Positions 14,098 to 26,848 of a stretch of 64,000 nt of DNA are shown in pieces. How positions within the stretch are numbered: position 1 is the stretch's first letter; each line of letters begins with the position of its first letter. The notes beneath the pieces are model-generated. The model did not search any database. It had not been told where the DNA came from and saw nothing but the letters and a program-made list of their open reading frames with translations. A program made the position numbers and the translations under genes. Source of the stretch: Luscinia megarhynchos (lineage: Eukaryota > Chordata > Aves > Passeriformes > Turdidae). The DNA lies in the NCBI GenBank assembly GCA_034336665.1, contig JAPFBE010000003.1:63593352-63657351 (forward strand), in the 5' to 3' direction.

Positions 14098-14530
14098 TAA
14101 ATATCAGGGCAACGGACCTGGGGAAGGATCTAGAGAGTAAATCATATAAGGAGTGCTTGAGGGAGCTGGGGGTGTTTAGCTTGAAAAAGAGGAGGCTCAA
14201 GGGTGACCTTATCACCCTTTAAAACTGCTTGAAAGTTGTGTGTAGCAAGGTGAGGGTCAGTCTCTTCTTTCAAGCAGTAGTGACAGGACATGAAGAAATG
14301 GCCTCAAACTCTACCAAGGGAGGTTTGGGTATGACAACAGGAAAAGAAAAATTAAATGAAAGAGTCATCAGCTATAGGTTGCCTGAGGTGCTGGTGGAGT
14401 CACCATCCCTGGAAGCATTCAAGAAATGACTTGACATGGAACTTAGTTGACACAATAATGTTCAGTTAAAAGTTGGATTCTATAATCTTGGAGGTATTTT
14501 CCAACTTTAATGGTTCTGTGATTTTACAGT
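14098..14530 (+). mobile_element. CR1 LINE, 5'-truncated copy
   Basis: The order of diagnostic blocks is that of the CR1 3' end. A GAGCTGGGGGTGTTTAGC block is followed by GAGGCTCAAGGGTGACC, then the ACTCTACCAAGGGAGG-like segment. The copy ends in a TCCAACTTTAATGGTTCTGTG tail. Internal small deletions make it older than the consensus. It lies antisense to FREM2 transcription. Confidence 0.88.
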
Positions 14531-16456
14531 TCTATATTTGAGTCAATACACAAAATGTTCTGACACGTAGAAGTCAAGAAATCAGCATTATTTGGGTCAA
14601 TAATAGAATAGGGAAAACTTTCATTACATTCCTATGAAAACTAAATAGTGTGTCATGTAAATAGCTTAGAGTTCTTTCAGAGACATACTCAACATGGTAT
14701 AAATCTCTTGATGGCAATAAGTATAATATTTATATGTTCTAACCTATGCCAGAATATCATTATTAATACGGGAAAAGAAAAATTATAAACATGCATGTTT
14801 TAGAGAATATTATTTCTACAATATCCTCCATTCCTAGAATTTCAGCACTATACTGCAAAAACCAGCAGCGAACTCAAGGCCAGCATTCATTTCTAGGGTT
14901 TGAAGCTGCCCAATAGCCAGTGTGAAGTGCAATCATCATCAAACAATGCAGTATGAATATTAATGTACAAGTTGACATGAGTTAACACTATGAGTTAACA
15001 TACACCATGTATTAAGGGTAATTTGTGTGGAACATGGAGAATATAATTAATGCTAAAGAATTTTACACCTGATATTCCCAAACGATTGACACCATGTTTT
15101 AAAACCATGGAGATTTCTATGTTTCATAGAAGTTTTGGGAAGAATCTGGATTTCTTCCCAGCAGTTAGGTATCCTATATTTTAAGAAACCATGTGCATGT
15201 CAACTGATGAACTTAAGCCAGCTTTCTTTGTACATAGTTAGATTAATAAAGAAAACTGAGATGCACTACTTTCATGGAATACTCTTTAGTATGTTCCTAC
15301 ACTGCAAGTCTCTCTCTCTTTCTCTCTGTACATATATCTTAAACAAAATAATTATATATGTACACGTAAGTTCCTATAGATATATAAACACAGACATATG
15401 CAAGAACGAACTCAGCTAAACTTCATTGAGTACAGTGCCTTCACTCTACTCAAAATCAGTCTCATTCTGCATCTCAGTTGAAGCAAGTGCTCATTAAGAT
15501 AAAGACCTGGTCCACAGTTTTTGTGCTTCTCTGCCATCACAGAATATGTAGTAGCTGCTTATCAGTAATATTCACTTCATATCACCAACATAAATAGAAT
15601 ACGTGGACTAACAGCAGCATATTTATACAAATTTACCATTTTTAATGTTGAATTTATGCATTGGGATTTACCTTTCATCTTACAGAGAATTCAAGTCTTC
15701 ATTCAGGGCTGGAAGAACCTATGTAAACAGGCTGAGGATTAATTCTCTTTGGTAGTTTAAAATAAATCAGTAACATGGATAATAATATTACAGTTATGGA
15801 TAGTAATAGTATTTTGCTGGTTGAAGTGAAATAAAATATCCTGCAGATCTCCGGAGTAATTTTTTACGTATTAATGGTTCCATTCTCCCTTACACTTCAG
15901 TTACTGTAAAAAGCAATTCCGAGAGCAATTCTTCATGAACCTAGTCCAGGACTGCAGCAGGCTCCCACAGCACACACAAGAGAAATCACTTCATACATTT
16001 TCCCAAGATACATAACTAAAACTTCACATTCTGTCAGTAAACCAAGACCAAGCAGCCTGTTCTGAAGGGAAAAATTCATTCTATGAAAACAGTGCAGTAA
16101 TGTCAGGCATTCTCTCCTACCTTCAATACTGCAGTTTAAGTTGGTATTAACTCACTGATCTTTCTTCTCCCATTAGTCAGACTCTGACCTGAAGTCCATT
16201 GAGCCTTTGGCCTGGACACTACTCTGGCTGTGGACAGTGTGCTGTTTCCACACAGCGTGACTCACCAGAAATATCCCAGTAAGAAAAAATACTGTAAAGA
16301 CCAAAGTTCTGGGAAAAAAACAAAAACAAAAAAAAAAAGGCTGTCCTGAACAGTAAACTCTTTTTTATGTCTGTGGAATTCTTTTATCTATTCTCTCCAC
16401 TGAACTTCTATGCTCATGGTACCCTTTACTGGAATAACGACACACCTCATTAAGTA

Positions 16457-16498
16457 TGATTATAACTGTGAGCTATATGTAGCTCATAGTTACAATCA
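16457..16498. repeat. Near-perfect 19-bp hairpin
   Basis: The arms at 16457-16475 and 16480-16498 pair over 19 positions with a TATG loop; the exceptions are one A/C mismatch and one G/T wobble. It lies inside FREM2 intron 2 and would fold in the pre-mRNA. At 42 bases it is shorter than a usual pre-miRNA. No terminal duplication suggests a transposon. Confidence 0.8.
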
Positions 16499-18794
16499 CA
16501 GCCCAAATCCCTGCCCTTTTAGGAGTGGTCCAGGCTGTAGACCTGCTGGTTCTAGTGACTTCAGTTCCTTCACTGTTCTTGCCAGCAGCAGCAGGAAGCC
16601 TTTGTCCACTTTCTCTCCAGAACTCTCTATGCAGGAAGACATTACTGCATTGAATTACACTCATGCTACGTTAGACAGGTTTTTTTGAAAAGCATTTATT
16701 GAGATTTGTCTCAGCTAACTTTGGGTGAAGTAGATATCTGCTTCCTAAGATAGTTAGCCTAAGCATCCATTATATCCAGGGAAGACTAGTCAGTGGATTT
16801 GTATCCTACTGTTTAAAGATAGGTATTCAGGGTCATTTGAGACCCTTTAAGGTATCTGAGATATCTGCAGACAGCTGGCAAATATAACACATGATTAACA
16901 GGAAACCCATGCCCTTCAGCAGGGTTGGACAGAGGTCAGGCAGGTTGGCTGGAGCCCTCACAGCACACTTGGTCCTTTTGCTGAGGGAACTGAAACATGC
17001 CCAACAGTGTCTGAAGAGCAATTTAGCTCATCATAAAGAAGACACTTGCATTGGCTGAATAGTTTTCTAATTCCAAACTGTACCATCTAGTTTTTCATGG
17101 ACCACAATGGGACCTTTGACAACTAGAAACATTCAGAAGCCTGCATTTAGTCATTAACTTCATCTGTCTTCAATCTAACACAAACTACACATAAAACTTT
17201 CCTCAGAGAGAGAAGTATGCAGATTGAAAAACAAACATGTTACATGGCATCAGACTCTACTACTAAAAGGGAAATTTGCAAGCCCTACCTCTTGGCACTG
17301 TATCTTTGAGATGAATATGTGGATATTTGCCTGCATCAAACAGGCAGCCTGAAACAACAGGCAAACAGGATGGACAAGTTCTGAGAGAGGCACTAACCCT
17401 TTAAGTGTTGGTCTCAGATTGGATTAAACTGACTGAAAATGAATCCCTGGGTTACAGCTTCCTGTATGCATCCAGCAATGCAGACTAAGAAATCAAGGAC
17501 TCCCGTGCTCCCCCCCAGGCTCTCAGTCCCAGCTCCTGCTCTGTCCCCTCCCTGGAGCTGGCACAAGTGGTTGTATGGCCATTTAAGGAACCGCTCCAGG
17601 GAAATGATCTCTAGTAGAACTAAATGCGGAAAGAAACAGCTTAATTTTAATCTGGGTGTTTTCCCTGACCCAGAGTTCATGGCACAGCAGTAACAGTGCT
17701 TATGCCAGTGAAAGGGAGGCATCAGCACAGTGATAAACACCAGGGGTGGAGAGAGAGCCGGGACTGCTGTGCTTGGCAGCAGGGCTGTCTCTCAATGCTG
17801 GAAACAAGCCTTCATGCTGACATTCCTTGCTGGTATAAATCAGTGTGTTAGAATGCCAATCTGGTCCTTAACTTGAAAAGCCAGTTTTCCATGTTATTTC
17901 CACTGTGAACGAAACAACTTCATCCCTACGTCTGATTCCTAATAGAGAGTGAAACCAAGCAACACATGCTTTGATGGTGACACAAATCACATCACTTTTA
18001 ACAACATGAAAATGATTCCTGATAGAAGGCAGGAGTTGTTGTGGCAACCATTTAAAGAGATCATAAAGGTTCCTTCCTGCAATGCTTCCCAAAAATTATT
18101 CCTACAGATTACCAGGCTTTCTGTTAAGGCCCATTGCCATCAGACCCACAAGCCAGGATACTAATGTGACTGAAGGACAGAGCTTTCTGAAATTCTGCAA
18201 CTTTCTCCTTTTGATCATTTTTGAGGCACTACCTTGCATCTAACTGCCCCCCAGCAACCCTCTTTAAAGGTAAGAAGCCACTCCACAAAATGAAGATTTG
18301 ATGTCTTAACAGGAGAAAAAAACACATTAAAAAAATCCAACGCTCTACAAAAATTAATTCTCTTAAACTCATGCCTTATATACACACTGCCAGATACCTA
18401 TCTCAAAAATCCATAAATATGTAGCTTGTAAAGCACTCACCAGAATGAATTCTCAAAATGAATGTATAATTTAGAAAAGAAACTAAATGGACTGGTTGGG
18501 TTGACTCACTCATACTAACATATTAAATATGAAAATCTGGATAAGTACTAGGAAATTAAAAATATATTTTGCTTTCACAGACCATTATCTTGAGAAATAT
18601 GTTAAAGGAGTCACTTCTGAATGTATCTATAATCATATCCTATATACTAAACCATTCAACATCGTGAGTTCCCAACAGAATAAAGGACGAGGAATAGAGG
18701 TCTCATCTGAAAATCAAGATCTGTGTATTACTTCCCTTTTCAGCAATGTTTCAATTGAGTGACCCTTCCATATATACTATATATACATGAAAAC

Positions 18795-19058
18795 TGGAGA
18801 GGGAGTTTTAACAAGGGCATGTAGTGATAGACAAGGGGGAATAGCTTTAAACTGTAAAACAGTGAGCTTAGATTTGACATCAGGAGGAAATTCTTTACTG
18901 TGAGGGTGGTGAGGCACTGGAACAGGTTGCCCAGAGAAGTTGAGGATGCCTCATCCCTGGCAGTGCTCAAGGTTGGATAGGGCTCTGAGCAACCTGGTCT
19001 TGTGCAAAGTGTCCCTGCCCATGGCAGGGGGGTTGGAACTGGGTGACTTTTAAGAACA
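18795..19058 (+). mobile_element. CR1 LINE, 5'-truncated copy
   Basis: It contains ACAAGGGCATGTAGTGATAG, then AAATTCTTTACTGTGAGGG, GGAACAGGTTGCCCAGAGAA and TGCCCATGGCAGGGGGG, in CR1 order and close to consensus. The final ATTCTATGA tail is replaced by diverged sequence. It is one of the best-preserved CR1 stretches in the window. Confidence 0.92.
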
Positions 19059-19130
19059 GGATGAATCTGAACAATGTATTACTTAGTTTTCTTTGTTCCT
19101 CTTGATCTTGTTACAGTGAATGTAACTAAG

Positions 19131-19152
19131 ACACACACACACACACACACAT
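19131..19152. repeat. (AC)n microsatellite
   Basis: About ten perfect AC units run on the plus strand shortly after a CR1 copy. It is probably length-polymorphic. Confidence 0.95.
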
Positions 19153-20205
19153 AGAATAAATTTCACATTAACCTCCTTAACAATTAAACTCTCTCATAAT
19201 TTCATGCTTCCTTGAATTAGTTTTAAATGCAGAGATGATTTAACAGTATCTGACAGTGCATGGAAGAGAATCACCATATTCTCTAGCAGAAAAATAATGG
19301 AGAGTACGGAAAAAATCTCATATCTGATTCAATGGCACTGTTTTTAGATTAATCTGAACCTACAACAAAGCAAGGCTTGCTTCCTGCTTAGTAACATTAG
19401 GAGAATGTAAGAATCCATCTTTAAAACATGTACAATCCACACACAAAAGGTGACGGCAATCATTCCAGACACTTAGAAAATAGGTACATGAATGAAAAAA
19501 AAAAAAAACCAGCAATAAAATCAGAAGGATAAGGGGCACCAGCATGACATTTCTGTACCTTTTCATAAGAATCATAATGATCAACACCAAGACAAGCTGG
19601 CTTTTATTATATTATTATCTCACTGGCTGTTTAGATGCAAAAACTTTATTGGGTATTTACCAGTTTCTCTATTTGATAATTACAGATAAATGTTACAAAC
19701 CTGCAGAGTATTCCTGCAGAGTACCATTCTTTTCTTTTGATTTTTTTCATACATAGCTTTTTTTTGTTTTTATATACAAGAAACCCTGTGAAATATTTTC
19801 TGGCTTATACTGAAAGATCCAAATATTAAATACAAAATACAATTAGCTAACAAGGCCAAACAAATACACAAAAAGGCCTTCTTCTTGTTGCCCTCCTACT
19901 AAAAAAGAGGAGTTTTCTAGCTTTGCTTGGCAAACATTGGAACACACAAGACCTTGTGGTATACAACAGCATTGTGGTGGGAATACAACTGTAGGAATCT
20001 CAGATGTCCCCTAAACATAGATGGAGAGGAGAAAAAAAAGCCTTACTTCCTGAAGCCCAAATGCTGTAGAGCCATCTAGTTAACCTCATATCCATCAAGT
20101 GGGTAGGATCTCATTATAAAACTGTCTTCAAAATACAGCTTCTAAATTATGATTCAGTAACATGAGCGTTAATTTGAAGGCACAAAGAAGTTCTGAGAGC
20201 TTTTT

Positions 20206-20292
20206 CACAGAATGGATTTGGGTTGGGTTGGAAGGGACCATAAAAATCATCTAGTTTCAACCCTGCTGACATGGGCTGGGATGCCACTGACC
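20206..20292 (-). mobile_element. CR1 LINE 3' end
   Basis: Plus-strand text starts CACAGAATGG and continues GGGTTGGAAGGGACC, ATCTAGTTTCAACCC and ACATGGGCTGGGATGCC. This is the reverse complement of the CR1 terminal about 90 bases. The element is in the same orientation as FREM2. Confidence 0.9.
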
Positions 20293-21102
20293 AGAATATT
20301 AATACAGACATGTAAACTTCACAATTTCTCGCCAACTTTCTTTTTTTTTTTTTCCCATGGAAGCATAATACCATTAAAAAACAAAACATAACAAAAATTT
20401 CCTTTTTCAGTAAGTAGAATTTTAAGCATAAGGGCAATCACTTACTAAATTTTTGATCTATATATTTGTACTAAGAATAAATTCATCGAGAAAGAAACTG
20501 ATTGCGGGTTAGTTCTATAGTAGAGTTTGGAAACACATATAAAGAGTTTTGGTTTTCATTAGAAAATGAGAAGGTCCTATCTTTATTTCAGTCTTTCCAG
20601 CTAATGTTCTAAATAATGAGAGGATGGAAAACATTTTCTGAACCTATGGGGAGCAAAGAATTAAAAACAATTTTATACTCACAAATATTGGTAGCACATG
20701 ATCTTTTGAAAAATGAGGGGACAAAGGTTAACTGTGGCTCTACTCATTCACTTAAGTAAGGAACTATAAAATAGCTCTAATATTTTTTTTAGGCACTAAC
20801 TTACTAAAGATGTAAAAGCATTGTAGGTGAATGTCAGTTCTGGGATAAATGGGCAGCTAGCCCACATTTTTGTGCTTTCACACTTTGGAGATACAACATT
20901 TTTCTCTCCAGCAACATCTCTACAGCCACCATATACCAACAAAAGAGAACAAAAGAATTTTTTTTTTTTTTCTGCAGAGATTGTCACCACTAAAGCAGAC
21001 ACTATTTCTGCACAACACAGTAGATTTCTCTCAAAACTGTAAACAGCTATTAGAAGTGAAGTAGCTGAAATGACCTTTGAGTGTACTTTTAAATAAAACT
21101 GA

Positions 21103-21237
21103 GATGAGCTCAGATGGTTAAAGCATGGTGCTAATAACACCAGAATTGTCAGTTCAATCCCTGTGTGGGCCATTTGCTTAAGTGCTGGACTTGATGATCC
21201 TTATGGTCCCTTCCAACTCAAAGAATATTCTGTGAAT
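21103..21237 (+). mobile_element. tRNA-Ile-derived SINE with CR1 tail (TguSINE1-like)
   Basis: The head is a tRNA-Ile relic. It has an A-box-like GAGCTCAGATGG (about 21106-21117), an anticodon loop CTAATAA with AAT at 21133-21135, and a B-box-like AGTTCAATCCC at 21151-21161. It ends in GGGCCA, as in tRNA-Ile. The tail (about 21180-21237) is a CR1 3' end: CTGGACTTGATGATCC, then GGTCCCTTCCAACTC and an ATTCTGTGAATC end. This composite is the known design of tRNA-Ile/CR1 SINEs described in passerines, which are moved by CR1 reverse transcriptase. Box mutations show it is a decayed insertion and not a working tRNA gene. Confidence 0.88.
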
Positions 21238-24200
21238 CTTTGAAATCTGGTTTATGTTCCTGTATGTCTGCTTTTTAAGAATGGACTACATGCACAAAAA
21301 TAGCAATTCTGTCATGATCAATGGGCAGAAGGAAATCTCATGTCTTCTTTTACAACATCAGTCAAGCCTGAAAATTTGGCCCTTTGAAATAATAAATAAA
21401 AGTTGATCTTATAACTGTGAAACCATAAATAGGAATCTCCTCATCTGACTGAGGGGTAAAAAACCTCTACACTAACCAACTTGCCTTCGGAGACAGACAC
21501 ATCTAGTATGTGGTACAACTTATCAGACTTAAACCTTCCTCTTAAATGGGCAACACTTTATCATGCTGAAGAAATGGAAAAAATGAGCAAAGAGATGGCA
21601 GGAAGCACTGTTTCTAGATATCACTGCATGAGATGTGGCATCTCTAAAGAAAGTGTAAGGAAGCACATATTGGATTGAACATTTGACAGTAAGTGTTTTT
21701 ACCATAGAGTTGACTTGTGCCTGTAAGCTTTAAATCAGGTTTTGTGGTAGACCAGGACTGAAACTAAATTTCATCGTGTCCGAGATACTAACTTTGAAAA
21801 ATCAATGTATATTTGGCCCATTTCTAATTTTAATGATGGTAATTTAGGCTTGATTTTGATTGTAAAAACTGTATCAAGAATAGGTATCTTCAGAAACAAC
21901 TCAGATTGTTTTATGTTTTATGGCAAAAAAAAGGACTATGTCACAGGGCAAGGCTCTGCTTTTATCATTAATTACAGAAAAAAAAGGCTATACTTGTTTT
22001 TATCACTCCTCTCATGGTCACAGTGATGTGATATATCTTTAACGTGTCCTTCAGTCAACAGAGAATGCTAAATGATAACCAAACACTCCCATTCATCTGA
22101 CCATCAGAGACTTTAAAGGGTGTGTCCAGTCTTTTTGTTAAACAGTTTTTGATGACTTCACAGTGAACTTTGACTTATGTTCAAACCAAAAAAACATTCT
22201 TTTAAGGGGCTCATTATTCTGGGCTGAGCATATTTAAAACACTGCTTAAAGCTCCAGCTCAACTGGCTAGTCAATACTCCTCAGGCATAATACATTATGT
22301 TTTTCTCCTGAAGGTAGAGCCTGTCTGTGCAGGAAACACAACTTGCTTGGGAGCTGGTCTGAGTTTCTGAAATGAACTCCCCCAGGAATAAACCACAAAT
22401 CTTCTAATTTGACTCAGAGTATACATCTTTGATTTCTTTTAGCAAACATAATAATAATGCAACAAATACATTAAAAAAAAAAAGTGCACTGTTACACTGC
22501 ACACATGATTCTGCCCCAAGGAAAGGATGAAAGAAAGAACATTTTGTGACAGATGCTAATCATGTTTGCTCATGTACTACTGCAAGGTGTTTGGATACTA
22601 TAGGAAGGGGCGGGGGGAGTGTGGTAAGAACCAACACAGAGGAAAGCAGCCACACCATCAGTCATGTCCCAGCGTGTTCTGTAAAGCTGCTTCCCTCTCC
22701 CAGTGCAATGCTCTGTGCTTCATCAGGAACACATTCCCTTTGCCATCTCCACAGGCTCACATCTTAAATGAATCTGACAGTTTATCCATCAAGCCGGATT
22801 CCCAAACCTAAAAACATTACATGAATCCTGTAAATGTTAACAATGACTATCAACAAGCAAAAAATTGGAGTATAAAGTAACACTGACAGTACAGGGAGTT
22901 ATCAATAAACTCAGCCAATAATATGAAGTTCCATGTATTTCTGCATATGCTATTAAGCAAGTAAGGTTTTCAAGCTCTATTTCCCAATTCCCAAAACATT
23001 TCTGAAGTTTTTTAGTCTATCCATTCTTATTTCAAGACAGCTGAATACCATATTGGACATCTGTTCAGATGTAAATCCTTTTAATGTCCTTTTGATGGGT
23101 TTTCAAAACCATGTAATTTGTAAAACTTTCAGATATCCATTTCTATTTAATAATAGATTATTAATCCTTTGCCAGAAAACCACTGCTAAAATTCAGTCTC
23201 CATTCTACACTCCAACTTGTCTTGTTCTGACTCTTGTATGATTTTACCACAAGCAACATCTGTGTACTCCTTATCCAACTGCAAGCATAACATAGGAAAA
23301 GGAAATAGACCAGTTGACTTTATTTGATTAATAAGTGAAACTAAAGACAGCATGAAAATACTGTGTATCTTGCAAAATGGTCATGAAGCAGTTTTACAAA
23401 TTGAACAAAATGACAGTAAAAGTTTATGCTGGATGCTTTATTGTGCCATATATATTTTCATTTAACAAAGCCTCTGTCATGATTGACTTTGTAATCTTAT
23501 CATATTTCTCAAACTGACAGTTTCAATAGCAATAACCTGCATTTTAAAGAGATTTGTTGGTGTTATTTGTACATTTAGGACTAAAGTCTTTACCAAACAG
23601 TCAATTCAGACACTGAAATAAATCTGAAATTTGCAAAACTTCAAAATGTCAAAATTGGTCTCTAAATAATAAAATAAAAATGAGGTTCCTGCAAAAAATA
23701 ATGGAGAGACTATGACACAAGACATTTCACTTTATACAAGAAATATTACGAGTAGGTTATTATCAGGCAGCCTAAAATATTTGGAGGAAAAGAGCATCAT
23801 GAAAGCAAGTCATGGCAAACCAGTAAATTTGCTTTATTGCAGCATTTGTACAAGCACTACTCTCTGCTACTATAATGAGTTCCCCTTTGGAGCTGATACT
23901 TTCCTCCTGCCAGGATACTTCGTTTCCTTTTGCTAAGCTGTCCGTAGTCTCGGATTGGCCCAGATAACAAAAGCAGCACACAAGCAGTCATCTCACTGCT
24001 GAGAACTGGATACCCTTAAAGACCCTGTCCTATCATGAAGGGAAGGACTGGCACTCTGGAACAGAGGAATACAAAATGAAGATGGGGAGATGGTGCTTCT
24101 CACCTGTCCTCCCCAGCACTGGCAAAACAGGCCAGACAAGCATTCATACCAGAAAACTCTGAGAGGGAGTTTTTTTTCTGGCTCTTTTTCTGAGCCAGAA

Positions 24201-26272
24201 TCTCCCTGGCAGCTCTCCATGGGCCCTGCTGCTTTCTATGGGTCTTGTCATGGGCAAATTGCAGTAATCAAAGTGCTGCACACTCCAAGGAAAACTGAAC
24301 TTAGATGCTATAGGCAGATTATTAATTACTACAGACAGGTGGAAATTCCACAACAGATGCAGCTATGTGTCCAAAGTCTAAAAGGATTCTTGAGTTCAAG
24401 TAAACTCTCATGAGAATCAATACAATTCCTGTTTTATAAGGCTGTGATGCAAAATGCAGAGCATTTAATGTTGTGTCTTCATTTCTGGTTTCAGGGCACT
24501 AAAGTCACACTCCAGTATACATGTATTTATTGGACAGGGGCAGCTGGGAATCCTGAGAGATGAGCAAATGGCAAGCCAGAGATTTTGGTGTCCAGTTTGT
24601 CTTGGATAGGGGCAATACTCTCAAACAGTGCAGTGGGTGAGCATATGAAGAAGATTAACTATACCACTGCAGCTGTTTCAATTGTTATATTTAGTTTTAG
24701 GCTGCAGCCAGACATTCATTAAAGAAATGAATGAGATGGTATTAGAAGCTGATATACCTTGGCTACTTGTTTCTGCTCCTTTGCTGGAGGCTTCCTCTCA
24801 CTATATAAATTAACAGAACTTGGCTCCAGCACAAATTAACCAACTTGCCTTAAAGCCCCTACATCAACAAGTTAAGGTAACTGAGGTAAGCATTATGCTG
24901 AACCAGAGAAAGACAGAGTTCTGCCCTCTCCCCTCATCCTGTGTGGGATGCAGCCTCTAGCAGCAGCTCAGTACTGAACAGCTGAAGGACAAGGACATCT
25001 TAAACCACCACAGCTGCCTCTATGGTGATTGTCTGAGAGGGCCTCGGTGTTAACTCACTGAGATTCACACACGAGGGCAGGTCATACATATGCTACCACA
25101 AAACAGCATGCTTACAGATTTCAGAAGAAAAAGAATACTGTATTGATGTGATTTAGATGCCAAAGTGCTGACAACTAGTGCAATTTAAGGTTAGGGAAAC
25201 CAGACATCGATGCAGGCTGGCTTTGGGGTCTATGGAAACCCTGGATTGTTGTGAAGCAACTGGTAGAGACCAGAAGGCTACCTCTTGACTCCACTGTACT
25301 TGCTTTATTGCAAGATATGTATATTTAGGCAATTCATTCTTCAAACAATTAGCTTGATTATGAGGACTGGGAATGCATGTTTAAAATTAAAATTCAGGAA
25401 GATATATTTTTTTAAACCCTTCTTTTCCTCTCAAAATCAATGGTAAATCTATTATTATTCAGCAAGGACAGCGTAAGATTAACACTGGACACTTTTTCAG
25501 ATCATACCCTTCCATTTTGGAAGACAGTATGCAGAGGCAAGATTCTTCAGCTGTAGGTATAAATATGTCTATGATCTTATCTATAAGACACTGGTGAGCC
25601 CTTATGTTAGTGAGTTTACTGTCAGTGCTGTTTCCTAATTCCCACAGGCATCACTGCTACCTTCCCCTACTGAAAAAAGTCTTTTAAACTCCTCACACAC
25701 TACCAGCAGAGCTCAAAGAGAATCAGTTTGTTGGAAAGGTGTCTCAGCAAGCAGCACTTCCTCTGTAGAGGACTTACACTTTGAACCACTTTGTTAGCCC
25801 ACACCTGCTGCCAGCCAGAAAATACACCCTCAAGTGCTGCAATGAAATTTCTGCCAGTCATGAGCTGGCAAGTGTGTGCAGGATTAGGGAAGGGTGCTGC
25901 ACAGCTCCTGGACATAGACTCAGTCTTGTGATGACATCTACTGGCTAACCTCAAAGGCACTAACCCACCTGTAGGGAAGCTCATTCCAACATTTTAGATA
26001 CACAATCTATCCTAAGAAAGGCCAGGTTAAAATCAGAAGGAAAGTAAGGACTCATTGAGAAACTTTTATCTCTGCTGTTGATGCCTATTCTGACTGTACA
26101 TCTTACCTTCTCCCATAGAAGAGAAATGCAAAATATACAGGTGATGTTAAGTATTTGGAATGTGTTATAGGTTCAAATTTTCCCTTACTGTAGCAGTTTT
26201 TCAGCTTTGCTGTTTTTCAATCCTAACTTTTTCTGTTCTGTGATTTGCCCCTATTTTAGGGACAAAAAGGAC
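21238..26272. other. Intron 2 stretch without recognised genes
   Basis: AT-rich to mixed composition. I recognise no interspersed repeat or exon. A GC-moderate region at about 24060-24260 carries overlapping short ORFs on both strands, which is typical of chance. Confidence 0.5.
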
Positions 26273-26848
26273 TGTCGTGGTTTAACCCCAGCCAGCAGTC
26301 AAACCCCACAAAGCTGCACCCTCACTCCCCCACTAGTGGGATCAGGAAGAAAATGAGAAAGGCAAAATTTGGAGAACTCATCAGTTGAGATAAATACTGT
26401 TTCATAGGGAAAGCAAGAGCCATACACACAAGTAAAACTAGGAATTAATTGACTGCTTCCCATGGGCAGGCAGGTGTTCAGCCATCTCCAGAGCAGGGCC
26501 CCGTCATGTGTAATGGTGACTTGGGAAGACCAATACCATAATTCCAAATTTCCCCTCCCTTTTCTTCTTCCTCCTCTTCATATACTGAGTATGATGTCAC
26601 ATATTCATGGAATATTCATTTGGTCAGTTTAGGTCACCTGTCCTGGCTGTGTCTCCTCCCAGCTCTCAACTTCCTTGCCAGTGTGGCAGTCCAAAAGGTA
26701 GAAAAAGCCCTGCCTCTGTGTAAGTCCTGCTCAGCAGAAATAAAAACAACTCTATATTATCAACCCTTTGCTCAGCACCAACACAAAACATGGTCCCATA
26801 GCAGTCATTGTGAAGAAAATCAACTCTACCCCAGCCAAAACCAGTCCA
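26273..26848 (-). mobile_element. Solo ERVL-type LTR
   Basis: On the plus strand it begins TGTCGTGGTTTAACCCCAGC and ends near CCAGCCAAAACCAGTCCA. On the minus strand this is a TG...CA-bounded LTR of about 576 bp. In its sense direction it starts GGTTTTGGCTGGGGTAGAGT, carries TGTTGATAATATAG-like and ACTGACCAAATGAATATTCC blocks, and ends in the common avian ERVL 3' end (GGGTTAAACCACGACA). No gag, pol or env sequence adjoins it, so it is a solo LTR left by recombination. I could not see a clean 5-bp target duplication. It shares orientation with FREM2. Confidence 0.85.

Larger units (their letters stand above)
12281..21102. other. Intron 2 stretch without recognised genes
   Basis: AT-rich intronic sequence between repeats. 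Besides the CR1 copies and the hairpin listed separately, it has a T/C-rich run near 15307-15328 and an A-rich run near 16313-16338. A GC-richer patch lies at about 17490-17570. Its short ORFs on both strands show no domain or splice support. Confidence 0.55.

Noticed and set aside
21103..21175. Functional tRNA-Ile gene
   Set aside because: The A and B boxes and stems carry substitutions and the sequence runs straight into a CR1 tail, so it is a SINE head.
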